A DNA stretch of 15,478 nucleotides. It comes from Ichthyophonus hoferi. Taxonomy: Eukaryota > Opisthokonta > Ichthyosporea > Ichthyophonida > Ichthyophonidae. The notes beneath the pieces were generated by a model. It was given only the letters and a program-made list of their open reading frames with translations, had not been told where the DNA came from and made no database searches. The position numbers were made by a program, and so were the translations under genes. Positions 1-9,500 of this stretch are shown here, in pieces. Position 1 is the first letter of the stretch; each line of letters starts with the position of its first letter. The DNA lies in assembly GCA_002751075.1 (NCBI GenBank), contig NAOQ01000385.1, positions 1-15,478 on the forward strand. Reading direction: 5' to 3'.

Positions 1-198
1 GATATAGTATACTATGGTGTAGTTTAGTATGGTATAGTGTCATATAGTATAGTATGATAGAATATAGTATGGTCTAGTATGGTATGGTATAGTATGTGTG
101 ATATCGTATGATGTAGTATAGTATAGTATGGTATGATATAGTATGGTATAGTGTAATATGGTATGGTATGATATAGCATGGTATGGCATGATATAATA
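1..198. repeat. Degenerate period-5 array (TATAG/TATGG/TATGA)
   Basis: Nearly every fifth base restarts a TAT core: TATAG, TATGG, TATGA, with variants such as TGTAG and TCTAG. The array runs from the left edge to just before a branch-point-like sequence, so it lies in the last intron of the plus-strand gene that ends at 309. It has no open frame of interest. Confidence 0.8.
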
Positions 199-201
199 TG
201 A

Positions 202-227
202 TACTAACCGTATTTTACTGGCTGCAG
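202..227 (+). promoter_or_regulatory. Branch point and 3' splice site
   Basis: The sequence TACTAAC, identical to the strongest known branch-point consensus, is followed by a pyrimidine-rich stretch and CTGCAG, with the AG at 226-227. The branch A lies about 20 bases before the AG, a normal distance. This is the main support for calling the exon that follows. Confidence 0.6.
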
Positions 228-309
228 GCCTATTGAACTAATGAGGACATTAGGTCCTTTTGCCGTGACGGTTATATTGATCGTAATCATCGTAATATTC
301 AGCTTTTAG
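228..309 (+). CDS. Last exon of an unrecognised membrane protein
   Basis: This is a terminal coding exon on the plus strand. It opens with one base that completes a split codon, then encodes 26 residues and a TAG stop. The residues read PIELMRTLGP followed by about 16 strongly hydrophobic residues (FAVTVILIVIIVIFSF), so the protein would end in a transmembrane helix or tail anchor. The acceptor with a TACTAAC branch point directly upstream supports the exon. An AATAAA about 125 bases after the stop could serve for 3'-end formation. The rest of the gene lies left of the window, so the family cannot be named. A chance open frame in intergenic DNA is the alternative, made less likely by the good splice context. 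Confidence 0.5.
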
Positions 310-1246
310 AGGCAATGTTTAGCATACATCCTTGTGTGTATATTTATTTGGTTGATTCCATTGGCCCTAGTATCTTATAAAGTAAACCTTTAAAGCTTAA
401 ACTATGTATAGTTTTGATTGGCTGGCATTTGACCAATAAAAAGACGAAATTGAAGAAAAGTGAGGTGAGAGTAAATTATTATTGAATGAGTATTTGCGTT
501 TTAAATAGGAGAAGGTATTGGTTAGGATATGGCCAATAGCATTATAGCATGGCCCTTCCCAGGCAAAAAATAATGACAATAACTCAATAAAAAGACAGGG
601 CTAGAGGGGAAATGGGGCTAGAATATTGTTTGAATGATTTGTATCAGTATATTTTAGGTTTGTTTTAGGGTTATAGTAGCACATTTCTTACTGGTTATAG
701 TAAGGTAATTTAATGAAATCATTCGTGACTACAGACTAGTGGTTGGGTTGTAGTTAATTAGCCAATATAACTAATCTGATCTAATTAATATGGTATTAAT
801 TGATTCTTATTTTCACAAAGAAGCAGTGCTTTGTTCTTAAATCCATAGTAACACATGCTTAAACGTTTATCAGAGCTATATCAAGCTAGCCTTAACAATC
901 GTTATCTTTATTATCTTTAGATGAATTAACAATAGCCAATCCTAGTAGTTGAGACTAGTCTGTTGTAATTGTTGGAACAAGTGTATTCCGTTATAATGAC
1001 TCTTTAATTAATCAATTATTTGTGTTAGAATAAAAAAAATATTCTATTTACTTATTATCTAGGTAACATGTACAATAATTGAGAAATCATCTATCAAACC
1101 TATATAGTAATGATTTAAATTGGGATTAATTCCTGTACACCATATTAAGCATACAGTTGGTTCTGAATTCAGTCACCCCACATTACATGTATTCAGAATG
1201 GTATAAATCAACCACAGTGTGGTTGAGAAGGGGCTTCTGCTTTTGT
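310..1246. other. Intergenic or 3'-flanking region, no firm gene
   Basis: This is A+T-rich sequence without a convincing exon. It contains the AATAAA at 435-440, two copies of AATAAAAAGAC (near 435 and 587), and several CCAAT or ATTGG pentamers (359, 418, 433, 518, 531, 761, 933). A short minus-strand open frame at 397-579 lacks splice or start context and looks like chance. Confidence 0.4.
435..440 (+). terminator. Polyadenylation signal AATAAA
   Basis: A canonical AATAAA lies 126 bases after the stop codon of the terminal membrane-protein exon. It is the first such hexamer downstream on that strand. The hexamer is common by chance in such A+T-rich DNA, so support is modest. Confidence 0.3.
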
Positions 1247-1449
1247 TTACATATAGTTGTTGGAACTCATGAAGGCGGTGTCAGAATCTTCACTGGAGTC
1301 AAACAAGGTTTTAGTTCCGAGTGTATTGGAACCCAATGGATGAGAAGAATTAGACTTCCAACAATCATCAAATCTCTCTTCAATGTTCCTTGTAGTAGCT
1401 TCTTTCACTGAATCAGAGTTACTTTCTACTTTTACTTCCTTCTTATGCA
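1247..1449 (-). CDS. Candidate terminal exon, acidic Ser-rich tail
   Basis: On the minus strand an acceptor-like stretch ending in AAATTGTAG leads into an open frame of 66 residues plus one split codon, ending in TAA. The frame has no ATG near its start, which fits an internal start at a splice site. The peptide begins HKKEVKVESNSDSVKEATTR. It is charged and rich in Ser, Asp and Glu, with DSSEDSD near the end, and looks like a disordered tail. Local G+C is higher than the flanks, as in the proven exons. The acceptor phase (two bases to complete a codon) matches the phase-1 donor at the end of RAD51B exon 11 (3431), so it could be a distal RAD51B exon or belong to another minus-strand gene. 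The opposite strand is also open here, so coding is unproven. Confidence 0.35.
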
Positions 1450-2505
1450 CTACAATTTGAAACAGTGTTGCTAGCAAAGATACCGACTTCCTTTTTAAAG
1501 GGAAGCATTTCTAAGGTGTATTATCATTTCTATACAAAGACTTTACATTATCTTGGAATTAAGTTCTTCATCACGCTTAGATAAATTATCATTTCTTATT
1601 GTTACCACATTTTTGCATTCAGTTATAGTTACCTATTAAGGTTCATAGAAAGTTGCTGAGCAAGACTGCAAGTCTATGATCTAGTAATTAAGAGTTTTCT
1701 ATACACAATAAATCGATCAGAACTTTACACATTTACTTATTAGTGTTTTACCATTATAAGTGATAAAAAAATTCAGCACAATAGATACTACTATTGACGT
1801 TTGAGTACAATAATGAATGCCCAGAACTCTCGCCTCTCCAGGAATCAGACAACTGTTTACTATCATTAAATAGCGTTAATAGTTATTATTTACATCATAA
1901 TATAGCACTAATCGGTCTCATTGTGCATTTCCCATACTAGCACCTATGTGAATCAAAGTACCGATCCCTTTTAAATTCTTGTTGTAATTTTAAACTAGTA
2001 ATTAAGTGTAAGTTTAATGTTAATTAATTAATTACTAAATAACTAACCTCGTACTGCACTATCTCATTGGTTAATGTTATCTATCCTTTAATTACTTGTA
2101 GCTTAGGCTCATTGAATAATTAACTGTACAATACTTGTAGTAGATATTAACAGATAAATGTTTATCTCTATTTCTATCTCTCTATATCTTTATTGGATTA
2201 GGATACTAATTAGAAGTTCAGCATAGGCTTTTAAGGCATAAGCTTTTTTCAATTAGCTAAAATCTAATTCTTAATTCTTTTACGCACGTGTAGATAATAG
2301 AAACACCGTCATTTTATGATAAAAGTGTATCAGATCATATGTTTTGGGTCCAAGTAACATATTGCTTATGCATCCTGCCCAACACAAGTTCTGCTGACTT
2401 ATTTCATAATAATATTTTCTTGGCATAGCTGTTTACCGTGTATGCCAAAAGACACGTTAAAACCCCTTTTAATTCAGTATTCTCTCTTCTTCTAAACGAA
2501 TACAG
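1450..2505. other. Region without firm genes
   Basis: This is A+T-rich DNA. A short G+C-richer island lies near 1815-1850, open on both strands, but I could not place it in a gene model. A perfect 8-bp inverted repeat (TTGGCATA at 2420-2427, TATGCCAA at 2441-2448) with a 13-base loop lies just before the splice-acceptor-like stretch at 2480-2505. If RAD51B continues to the exon at 1449, most of this is its last intron. Confidence 0.35.
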
Positions 2506-2581
2506 GTCACAGGAGCACTCCTATTTCTACTACCTGATAAGATATACTGACCATGTAAAATGCTATGTTTGGAAAGTATAA
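2506..2581 (+). CDS. Candidate terminal exon, unrecognised protein
   Basis: A strong acceptor-like stretch (pyrimidine-rich TCTCTCTTCTTC, then TCTAAAC as a possible branch point, then ATACAG) precedes an open frame of 24 codons and TAA. The peptide starts SQEHSYFYYLIRYTDHVKCY and ends VWKV. An AATAAA lies about 50 bases after the stop. The parts are in the right order for a last exon on the plus strand, but no matching upstream exon was found between 310 and 2505 and the peptide is not recognised. Such a short frame could easily be chance. Confidence 0.25.
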
Positions 2582-3362
2582 AAAGGTTCTGTCTGGGACA
2601 GATGAGAGATTATTTATTCTATAGGGATATTGAATAAAGGCTATACAGTCTTCATCCTAAAATTTCTACTTGCAATAGTCGGCTGCCACTCTGAACATGA
2701 ACGAAATAATTATTACCAAAAATAAAATTGACAATGATAACTGCAACGCTATGAGATAATAACTACAACGTACTGTTGATAATTAATACACAGACTGTAA
2801 TAGATATAGGTATTATTTAAAAAAAGATACACCACTAATAGTAGAATGCTAAATTTAATTTAAGATTATATCACATTGAATCATATAAAGGCATTTTTGT
2901 ACAATATTTAGATATCCACAAATGTGTTACATAAATCTTGTTACATTTATGTACGAAGATTTACATCCTTATCATGCCCTTGTCCAATCATATGGTGATA
3001 GATACAAAGACTACCAAATATAGACACAATTAATATGCATGCTTTACTCGTAAAAAGTATAGATCCTCTTCTATCTTCTATATTACTATATAGTAATTCA
3101 CGATACAATAGCCTTGTGATAATTAACTAGTAGAAACGAATCCTGTATGAGGGATATAACGGGCTCTAATTGGATCACAATCATGCCAAAGAGTGCAACA
3201 ATTAATAGTTGATTGCATATTCCTCATGGTCTTTGATTGGTGCATCTGTGAGTTTTAATTTTACGTAGATTAATATATATATATAGTCTATATAGGTGTA
3301 GAAAGGCATTAATCTAGTGCCGATTAAGACCTAATTCTAATTATCGGATTTTAGTTAATTAA
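2582..3362. other. Region without genes, downstream of RAD51B
   Basis: Nothing convincing is seen apart from an AATAAA at 2633-2638 on the plus strand. The sequence is A+T-rich with a short TA run near 3272-3282 and TTAATTAATTAA-type motifs next to the RAD51B stop. No AATAAA is seen on the minus strand in the several hundred bases after that stop, which leaves the true 3' end of RAD51B open. Confidence 0.4.
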
Positions 3363-3545
3363 TTAAATAATTAAGGTAGCATAACCTACTCTTCTTTCCA
3401 TGTATGCCATCAATAAATACCTATGCTCACCTTTTCGAATCCCCTCCCTTGTTGTAATTGGTGCGTTGGCTGATCTATCCAATCCAGTCACATAACTCAC
3501 AGGACCCAATGGGATAATGCCCTCTGTGGCTATACCACACAACAT
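3363..3545 (-). CDS. RAD51B: RAD51B exon 11, ambiguous C-terminal end
   Basis: The exon begins after an acceptor at GGTCAG and encodes MLCGIATEGIIPLGP, which aligns with the last stretch of human RAD51B (FVYTIKEEGLVLQ). Three ends are possible. Read-through gives a TAA at 3363-3365 and 45 extra residues. Splicing at GTGAGT directly after IPLGP would end the exon at the homologous boundary (3501). Splicing at GTGAGC would end it at 3431 in phase 1, after a G+C-richer, protein-like stretch (VSYVTGLDRSANAPITTREG). The second and third need a further exon downstream. Confidence 0.7.
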   Translation of the reverse strand: MLCGIATEGIIPLGPVSYVTGLDRSANAPITTREGIRKGEHRYLLMAYMERRVGYATLII

Positions 3546-6500
3546 CTGACCAGTAAAATTACATAGTTAAAATATTAATAGATGAAGGGATATATAAGGA
3601 AGAGTTTAAAAAACTATATCCAGAGAATTTACATTGTGCTATACGCATAATTAATCTTATTTTACATACATTATTTATACTACAATATATTCATACTTTA
3701 ATTTGATATTCCATAGTTATCTAATCAAGCAAATTAAATTTGAAATTATTATTGCTTAGAAAAAACCTCTCTATAAATAGTTTTCAAGTCCTACAACAAC
3801 CCACTATATAATTCAAATGACGTATAATCCTCCAATAACAAGGATTTTTTACCTGACAAAGGGGCGCCATTGGTGACTTAGCTACTCGGAGAATTCTCTT
3901 GGATCCCTGAAATTCAAGGACTAATCGGGTATTGACACTGTGGGACCAGCTATTTCCTAGTGCAGCAACAACACTGCCCTCGGCCCCACCTAAAGGCAAT
4001 ACGGCTGGTTAAGGATTAGGCTAAAATGTATATAGATATATGTATTTATATATGTATATGTATATGTACATATATAACAATATGGTGGTATGATGATATA
4101 ATAGTAAGATAGTATGTACTCATATGTATGTATGTATGTATGTATGCATGATAGTGCGTATAGTAATTGTCACATATCAATTGTTCTAGTATGTGATAAG
4201 ATTAATTCAATATTATACAGCCTCTATATTGTAATAAACGACCTCTGGACGCATAGTAGCTAATACCAACTCTAGTAAAGTATATAAGCTGCGGGGCTCA
4301 GAATAGTTCTGAACATCTGTTTTTGTTCATAAACATGGTGTATGAATGTATCTAAGTAGTTAACTTGTACATCGGCTCAGTCAAAGTGTTAGACTTTGGA
4401 GTATATTAGAAACAGATAACTAAGTAAACTGTCTATCATAGTAATATACTAGTATAAGAATATGATAATATGGGAGTATATTACAATAATAATATAATAA
4501 TACAATAGTGTAATAGTATAATAATATAATTATACAATACCATAATAATACATATGATCTCAGTAATCTACATTCATATTTGGAAGGTGATAAAATAAGG
4601 TGAGCACACCCATTGGCAGGTATTAGTAATATACATACCATCTGCATCTCTGGAAAATTGAGTTGTTACGTGATTGGTGACTAGCACCTATGGCGATATA
4701 TGATAGGTTAATAGAATGAGAATTAAAGCTGGATTTATGCGCTATATTTTAATTTAAGTTGATAAATGGTGAATTACAATTTAATATTATTTTATTTATT
4801 TTAATGAGAGGATAAATATAATTTAGCATTAGGTTAATTAATTAATATAAGGCTAATTATAATTTCATATTATTTAATTGTTTTAAAAAATAAGAGGTAT
4901 TAATTTTAATACATGTGGAAATTGCCCAATAAAACCAATCAGTAAGGGGTATCATATTACAATGTAAATAACAACTATTGTCACTATTTAATACTAGTAG
5001 GCAGCTCTCTAACGGTCTGAACGAGTGAGAGATTTGAGCCCTGATTATCGTATGTTAATGCCAATGGCGAAGTAGACATTAGACATTAAAATAACGATAC
5101 GATAATCATATACATATATGTTGTGATATAGTTCAGTTAAATAACTAAATGCAAAGTTTTGTGTTATGGGTGACTTTGTATTTTTCCGGGGCCTTTTTTA
5201 GTTATTTAGGTATTCATTTACACTTGTCCCATCTTGCCTCAATATTCTAATGGCATTATATCCTTATTAGAATGGTTTTTTAGCTAACTACCTCGTCAAT
5301 GTAAGTGCTTACATACTAAGTATCAACAAATCCATTTACCTATAATGAACCAATATTGAAAGTAAATAATATATCAGCTACTAATGATAGTACTTACAGG
5401 TATATTAAACGACTCCGCCAGATATCTGTGCAATTATTGGCTAATTAGAACATAAAATTATAATAGCCAACAAATAAGTGAAAAATACTATATTATACAC
5501 ACACATGTATATATAACACAGCACATAAGTCATACTATATACAATTATATTAAATTCTATACTAATATCCAGTCCTACCACTTTAACACCAAAAAATAAT
5601 ACTATTACCATAATATAGTACATACTTTAGTAATGCTGCAGTTTTAATCAGCCAATCATTTCGTTGCTGCAGGCTTGTAAATGTATCAAATTCCTTACGT
5701 ACTACAGATCCAATTGAATCCACTATTACTAGTCCTACACTCTTCAAAATTATAAGTTCCTCCACATCTTGCAGTCTAACAAGAGAAAAATTAGCCAATA
5801 GAATGGTCATTAAGGTAGTTTTAATTTTTTTTTGAAAGACCCAATAGGTCATGTATACAAAGAGCTAATAAGGAGTATTCTATAGAATAGTTAACAAATA
5901 ACAGATACTGCTAAATATAGGCACAATAAAACTATATGATATTATTCTAATTGGCCTTTCACCTAATTTATATATTAAACCCACTATTGCTAATAATAAA
6001 TGAAACAGTATATATTATATACTGCCAAATATAAGCACAATAAAACCATCTGGTAGCATTTTAATTAGTTATCAATTAAATATATCCCTTTTCCCTAATT
6101 GGGTCTTTCACTTTATTTATATATCTATCTCTCTGCCTACTTATCTTTATATATATAATCCAATAGTAATCGTCCTACACCCCTTAAAAATATAAGTTCA
6201 TCCTCATCTTGGAGTTTAAAAAAAGAGATCAAGCAATGCTATTGGTCGTTAGGGTAATTTGTTTTTTTGAATGTTTTTTTTTTAAAAGATCCAATGGGAT
6301 AGGTATTGCGCATAAATAGCCAATAAATAATATCCTATAGAATAGGTAATATAATTGATCTATTCCATATTAGATTATATATTATATTTTTTTGAATATA
6401 GACAATTAAACTATACGATAATGTTTTAATTGGCTATGTATTTAATAAATCGCTTTCCCTAATTGGTCCTGTCACTATATTTATATTTATATACATGTTA

Positions 6501-9500
6501 AGCCTCCTGTTATTAGTCCCACAAACCTTAAACTTATAAGTTTCTCCACATCTTGTAATATAATAGAGATTAATCAATAATATAGTTGTTAATATGGTTC
6601 TAACAATTTAAAATTCTAAAACTCCAATAGAGGGTGCGCACAAATAGCCAGTAAGCAACATTTTATAGCTAGTATAATCAATATAGGATACTATATAATA
6701 TTATATATTCTTTTAATGTAACATAGTATATATAATACGCCAGTGCTCACCTTTGATATACACCTTGACAGGATGTTTCATAGCTTATATGTACATGATC
6801 TAATAGACTTGATGGGTAAATAGTAAGGTTGAGGTAGAAAAATAAAAAAATATCATGTTATATCATGTTAAATATCAACATACAGGTAAGCAGTGCATTG
6901 CATTACATTACATTATATTTTAATAAATTATCTTGTATAATAAAAAGGCAAAATAGACTATCATATTATAATACAATATAACATAATACAATATTATACA
7001 ATCTACTTCTTCTTCTAAATAGGTCTAAATAACCAATCAAAAAAGAAATGAGAAGCTAAAAATTAAGCACTTTCAACAAATGAGTCAAGCAATTAAAATG
7101 TTAAAACAATCGTTTATTGATAATATCACTTACTTTTGCTTGCCGTTAGGAGTAGTTGCCCATAAAGGGTATTTAACACGCGCCATCTCAAGCATTCTAT
7201 TGGGCAATAGTCACAAAATGTACCCTTAGACTATAGTATATTTATAATATTTTATGATATTGCTTTGTACTATATTATATTATTTCATTTTATATTATAA
7301 GATATTGTCTTATATTACATTATAGTACACTGTATTGTATTTTATTGCAGCTTATACTATATTATATTATATTATATTATATTATATTATATTAGAGTAT
7401 ACCATATTATATTATATAACATCATATAAGCATATAAGACCCAATTGTAATCATCAAAATATAATAATATATTATAGTATATCATATGCACTATTTACAT
7501 TTCCAACAAGTTAATAATTATTGGTAAAATAAAAATAAAGTAAAATAAGACAACCAATCACCTTTCGACATTAAAAGAGCCCTCCGTGTCTATATATAGA
7601 ACTGATGCCCCTACCCCACCACAGTATAGCGGGATACAGCAGGAGATAGTTGATTGGATACAGAGCTGAGTCTTACCACATCCAGGGGGACCCACAAGCT
7701 ATATATGGTTATGAGAGTATGTATTTTAGTATGCATTATAGTATGTATTATATCATGTGTGAAATCTATCATATATAATAGTATGATAGTATAATAGTGT
7801 CGCACTACAACAATACAATAATGTAACAGTATAACAGTATATGCTTATATATATGTGTATATACTACATGCGTACATGGATATATAGGCTGACAATAATT
7901 ATAGATATATTAAAGCTATGGTAAGGAAATATGTAATATGTTATATACTAGCCTTAAATTGATTGTCATGGTATGATATCACAGTGTCATAATTCTTATA
8001 AAATGCAATCATATTTAAGCACTAATATTAATAAAAGATACTTGTATCAATACGCCAAAAAGAAAGAAAAAGGTTTTTAGGGTAAGTGCATGCATGATAG
8101 TACAATAGTCTAATAGTCTAATAGTCTAATAGTATAATAGTACAATAGCATAATAGTATAAGGGTGTGATAGTATAGTAGTATCGTAGTTGTATAGTTGT
8201 ATTACAGTAGAATAGTATAGTGCTGTAATAGCATAATAGTATATTAGGAGTAAAAATCAAAATCTGAATCAAATTACTTTAAATTGGATTTTAAAACAAT
8301 TAAAAACACATTAGATTATATTACTACACATAACAGGCTATTAAAATAAGTAACCCAATTAACATCATACCATCCTATCAAAAAATACTGTAAGCCCCAT
8401 TATAATTATCCTGTGTTGTACAAAATTATTTCAAAACGCATTAAAATAAAATAAATTACAATTATATTAAAACGTATTAAATTTTTTTTTAAAAAAAAAA
8501 AACAATTACGATTTTCAATATTACCTCTGAGAGAGTATTAGCTAGCAAACTTGTAAATCCCATTCTAATCATCTTATATTTTATTAATTCATGTTAAACT
8601 GTATTAAAATGTATTAAATTACGACATCCAATCGTACCTCAGTAACAGTGTTAGCTAGCAGACCTCCACCCAACAGGCTATCGAATTCTCCCAAGTCAAA
8701 AGGAACATAGGTCTTTTTATTTTGATTGGCTAAAAGCATTTTATTGGCCTTTAATTACATGTTAATGCATACTTGCTCAGTGGATAGTATAGAAGAGGAG
8801 AGGGGAGAAGAGAATAGTATTGCATCACGTAATATTGTATAATATAATATAATATAATATTATACAATATAATATAATATCATTTGTCAATTGTTAGGAT
8901 ACATTTTTCTAGTCTGTAAATGCAGCACAGAGTATATAACATATAACATATAGCATACAACTATATAAATATATTAATAAATATATTTATTAATTCATTT
9001 ATTAATAATTACAAACGATGTATATGAGCATTAATTGTTTTAGTAAGCCCAACTAACCTTCAAGCATTTAGGTGTGGTAGCATCACATACTGCCATAAAC
9101 AGTTTATCAAAACGATCTCCACCAATACCACTGATCTCCAGGAGCTCCAGTGGGGTTCGAGATAAAAAATCCTAACCAATATAATTGTATTCATAAGTGA
9201 TATAATATAGCACGATATAATATAATCTAATATAGTATAATATAATACACTATAGTATAATACAATACAATATAATATATATGTATATATATTATATTTC
9301 GTTTTTTGTATGTTTTATATTAGATTCACATAAAAAAAACAAAAACAAATATACAGCAATGTAAATATATACTCTAACATTCAATTAGTGAAAGGGGAGC
9401 TCAGTTTATCCAATAATTTAGTCTTATACATATAACCACAAATACATATGCAAACACACATGTATAGATAGAAACATATAAACACACATAAACATACACA

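Larger units (their letters stand above)
5776..6750 (-). repeat. Intron 6: tandem decayed copies of exon 7 and flank
   Basis: The intron is made largely of imperfect direct copies of one unit. Each copy contains, in plus orientation, a block resembling the start of exon 7, then a T-rich tract, a CTATAGAATAG-like block, an AATATAGRCACAATAAAACTA-like block near 5914, 6025 or 6395, and an AATTGG-TCACT-TTTAT block. The exon-like blocks start near 5775 (real exon), 6214 and 6558. The spacings, about 440 and 345 bases, differ because one sub-block is doubled inside the first unit (5914 and 6025). Conservation is strongest at the exon-like parts. Confidence 0.75.

Noticed and set aside
1-200. Tandem arrays as a CRISPR or telomere-like element
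   Set aside because: There are no spacers and no telomeric unit. The arrays are degenerate 5-base simple repeats within introns.
1157-1411. Plus-strand open frame of 84 codons
   Set aside because: It overlaps the minus-strand candidate exon, has no splice or promoter context, and its residue mix looks like an antisense shadow. The minus strand has an acceptor and a protein-like tail, but the choice is not certain.
1800-1870. G+C-richer island open on both strands, starting MNAQNSRLSRNQTTVYYH on plus
   Set aside because: No usable donor follows, and no phase-compatible neighbour exon was found on either strand.
2340-2430. Short plus-strand ORF starting MFWVQVTYCLCILPNTSS
   Set aside because: It has 28 codons, no promoter or splice partner, and an unremarkable composition.
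3431-3441. TTCGAATCC, resembling a tRNA T-arm
   Set aside because: There is no paired T-stem, anticodon stem or acceptor stem around it. It falls in RAD51B exon 11.
4420-4647. 75-codon minus-strand open frame
   Set aside because: It is mostly repeat-derived Tyr/Ile/Leu sequence. Only its edge touches RAD51B exon 9, in another frame.
5150-5300. Possible extra RAD51B exon in intron 8
   Set aside because: Exons 8 and 9 join directly to give IPVLVTN, matching human IPVILTN without a gap, so no coding exon is needed here.
7611-7805. 64-codon minus-strand open frame over exon 4
   Set aside because: It overlaps the Walker A exon in a different frame. The exon 4 frame gives GPPGCGKT and is clearly the right one.
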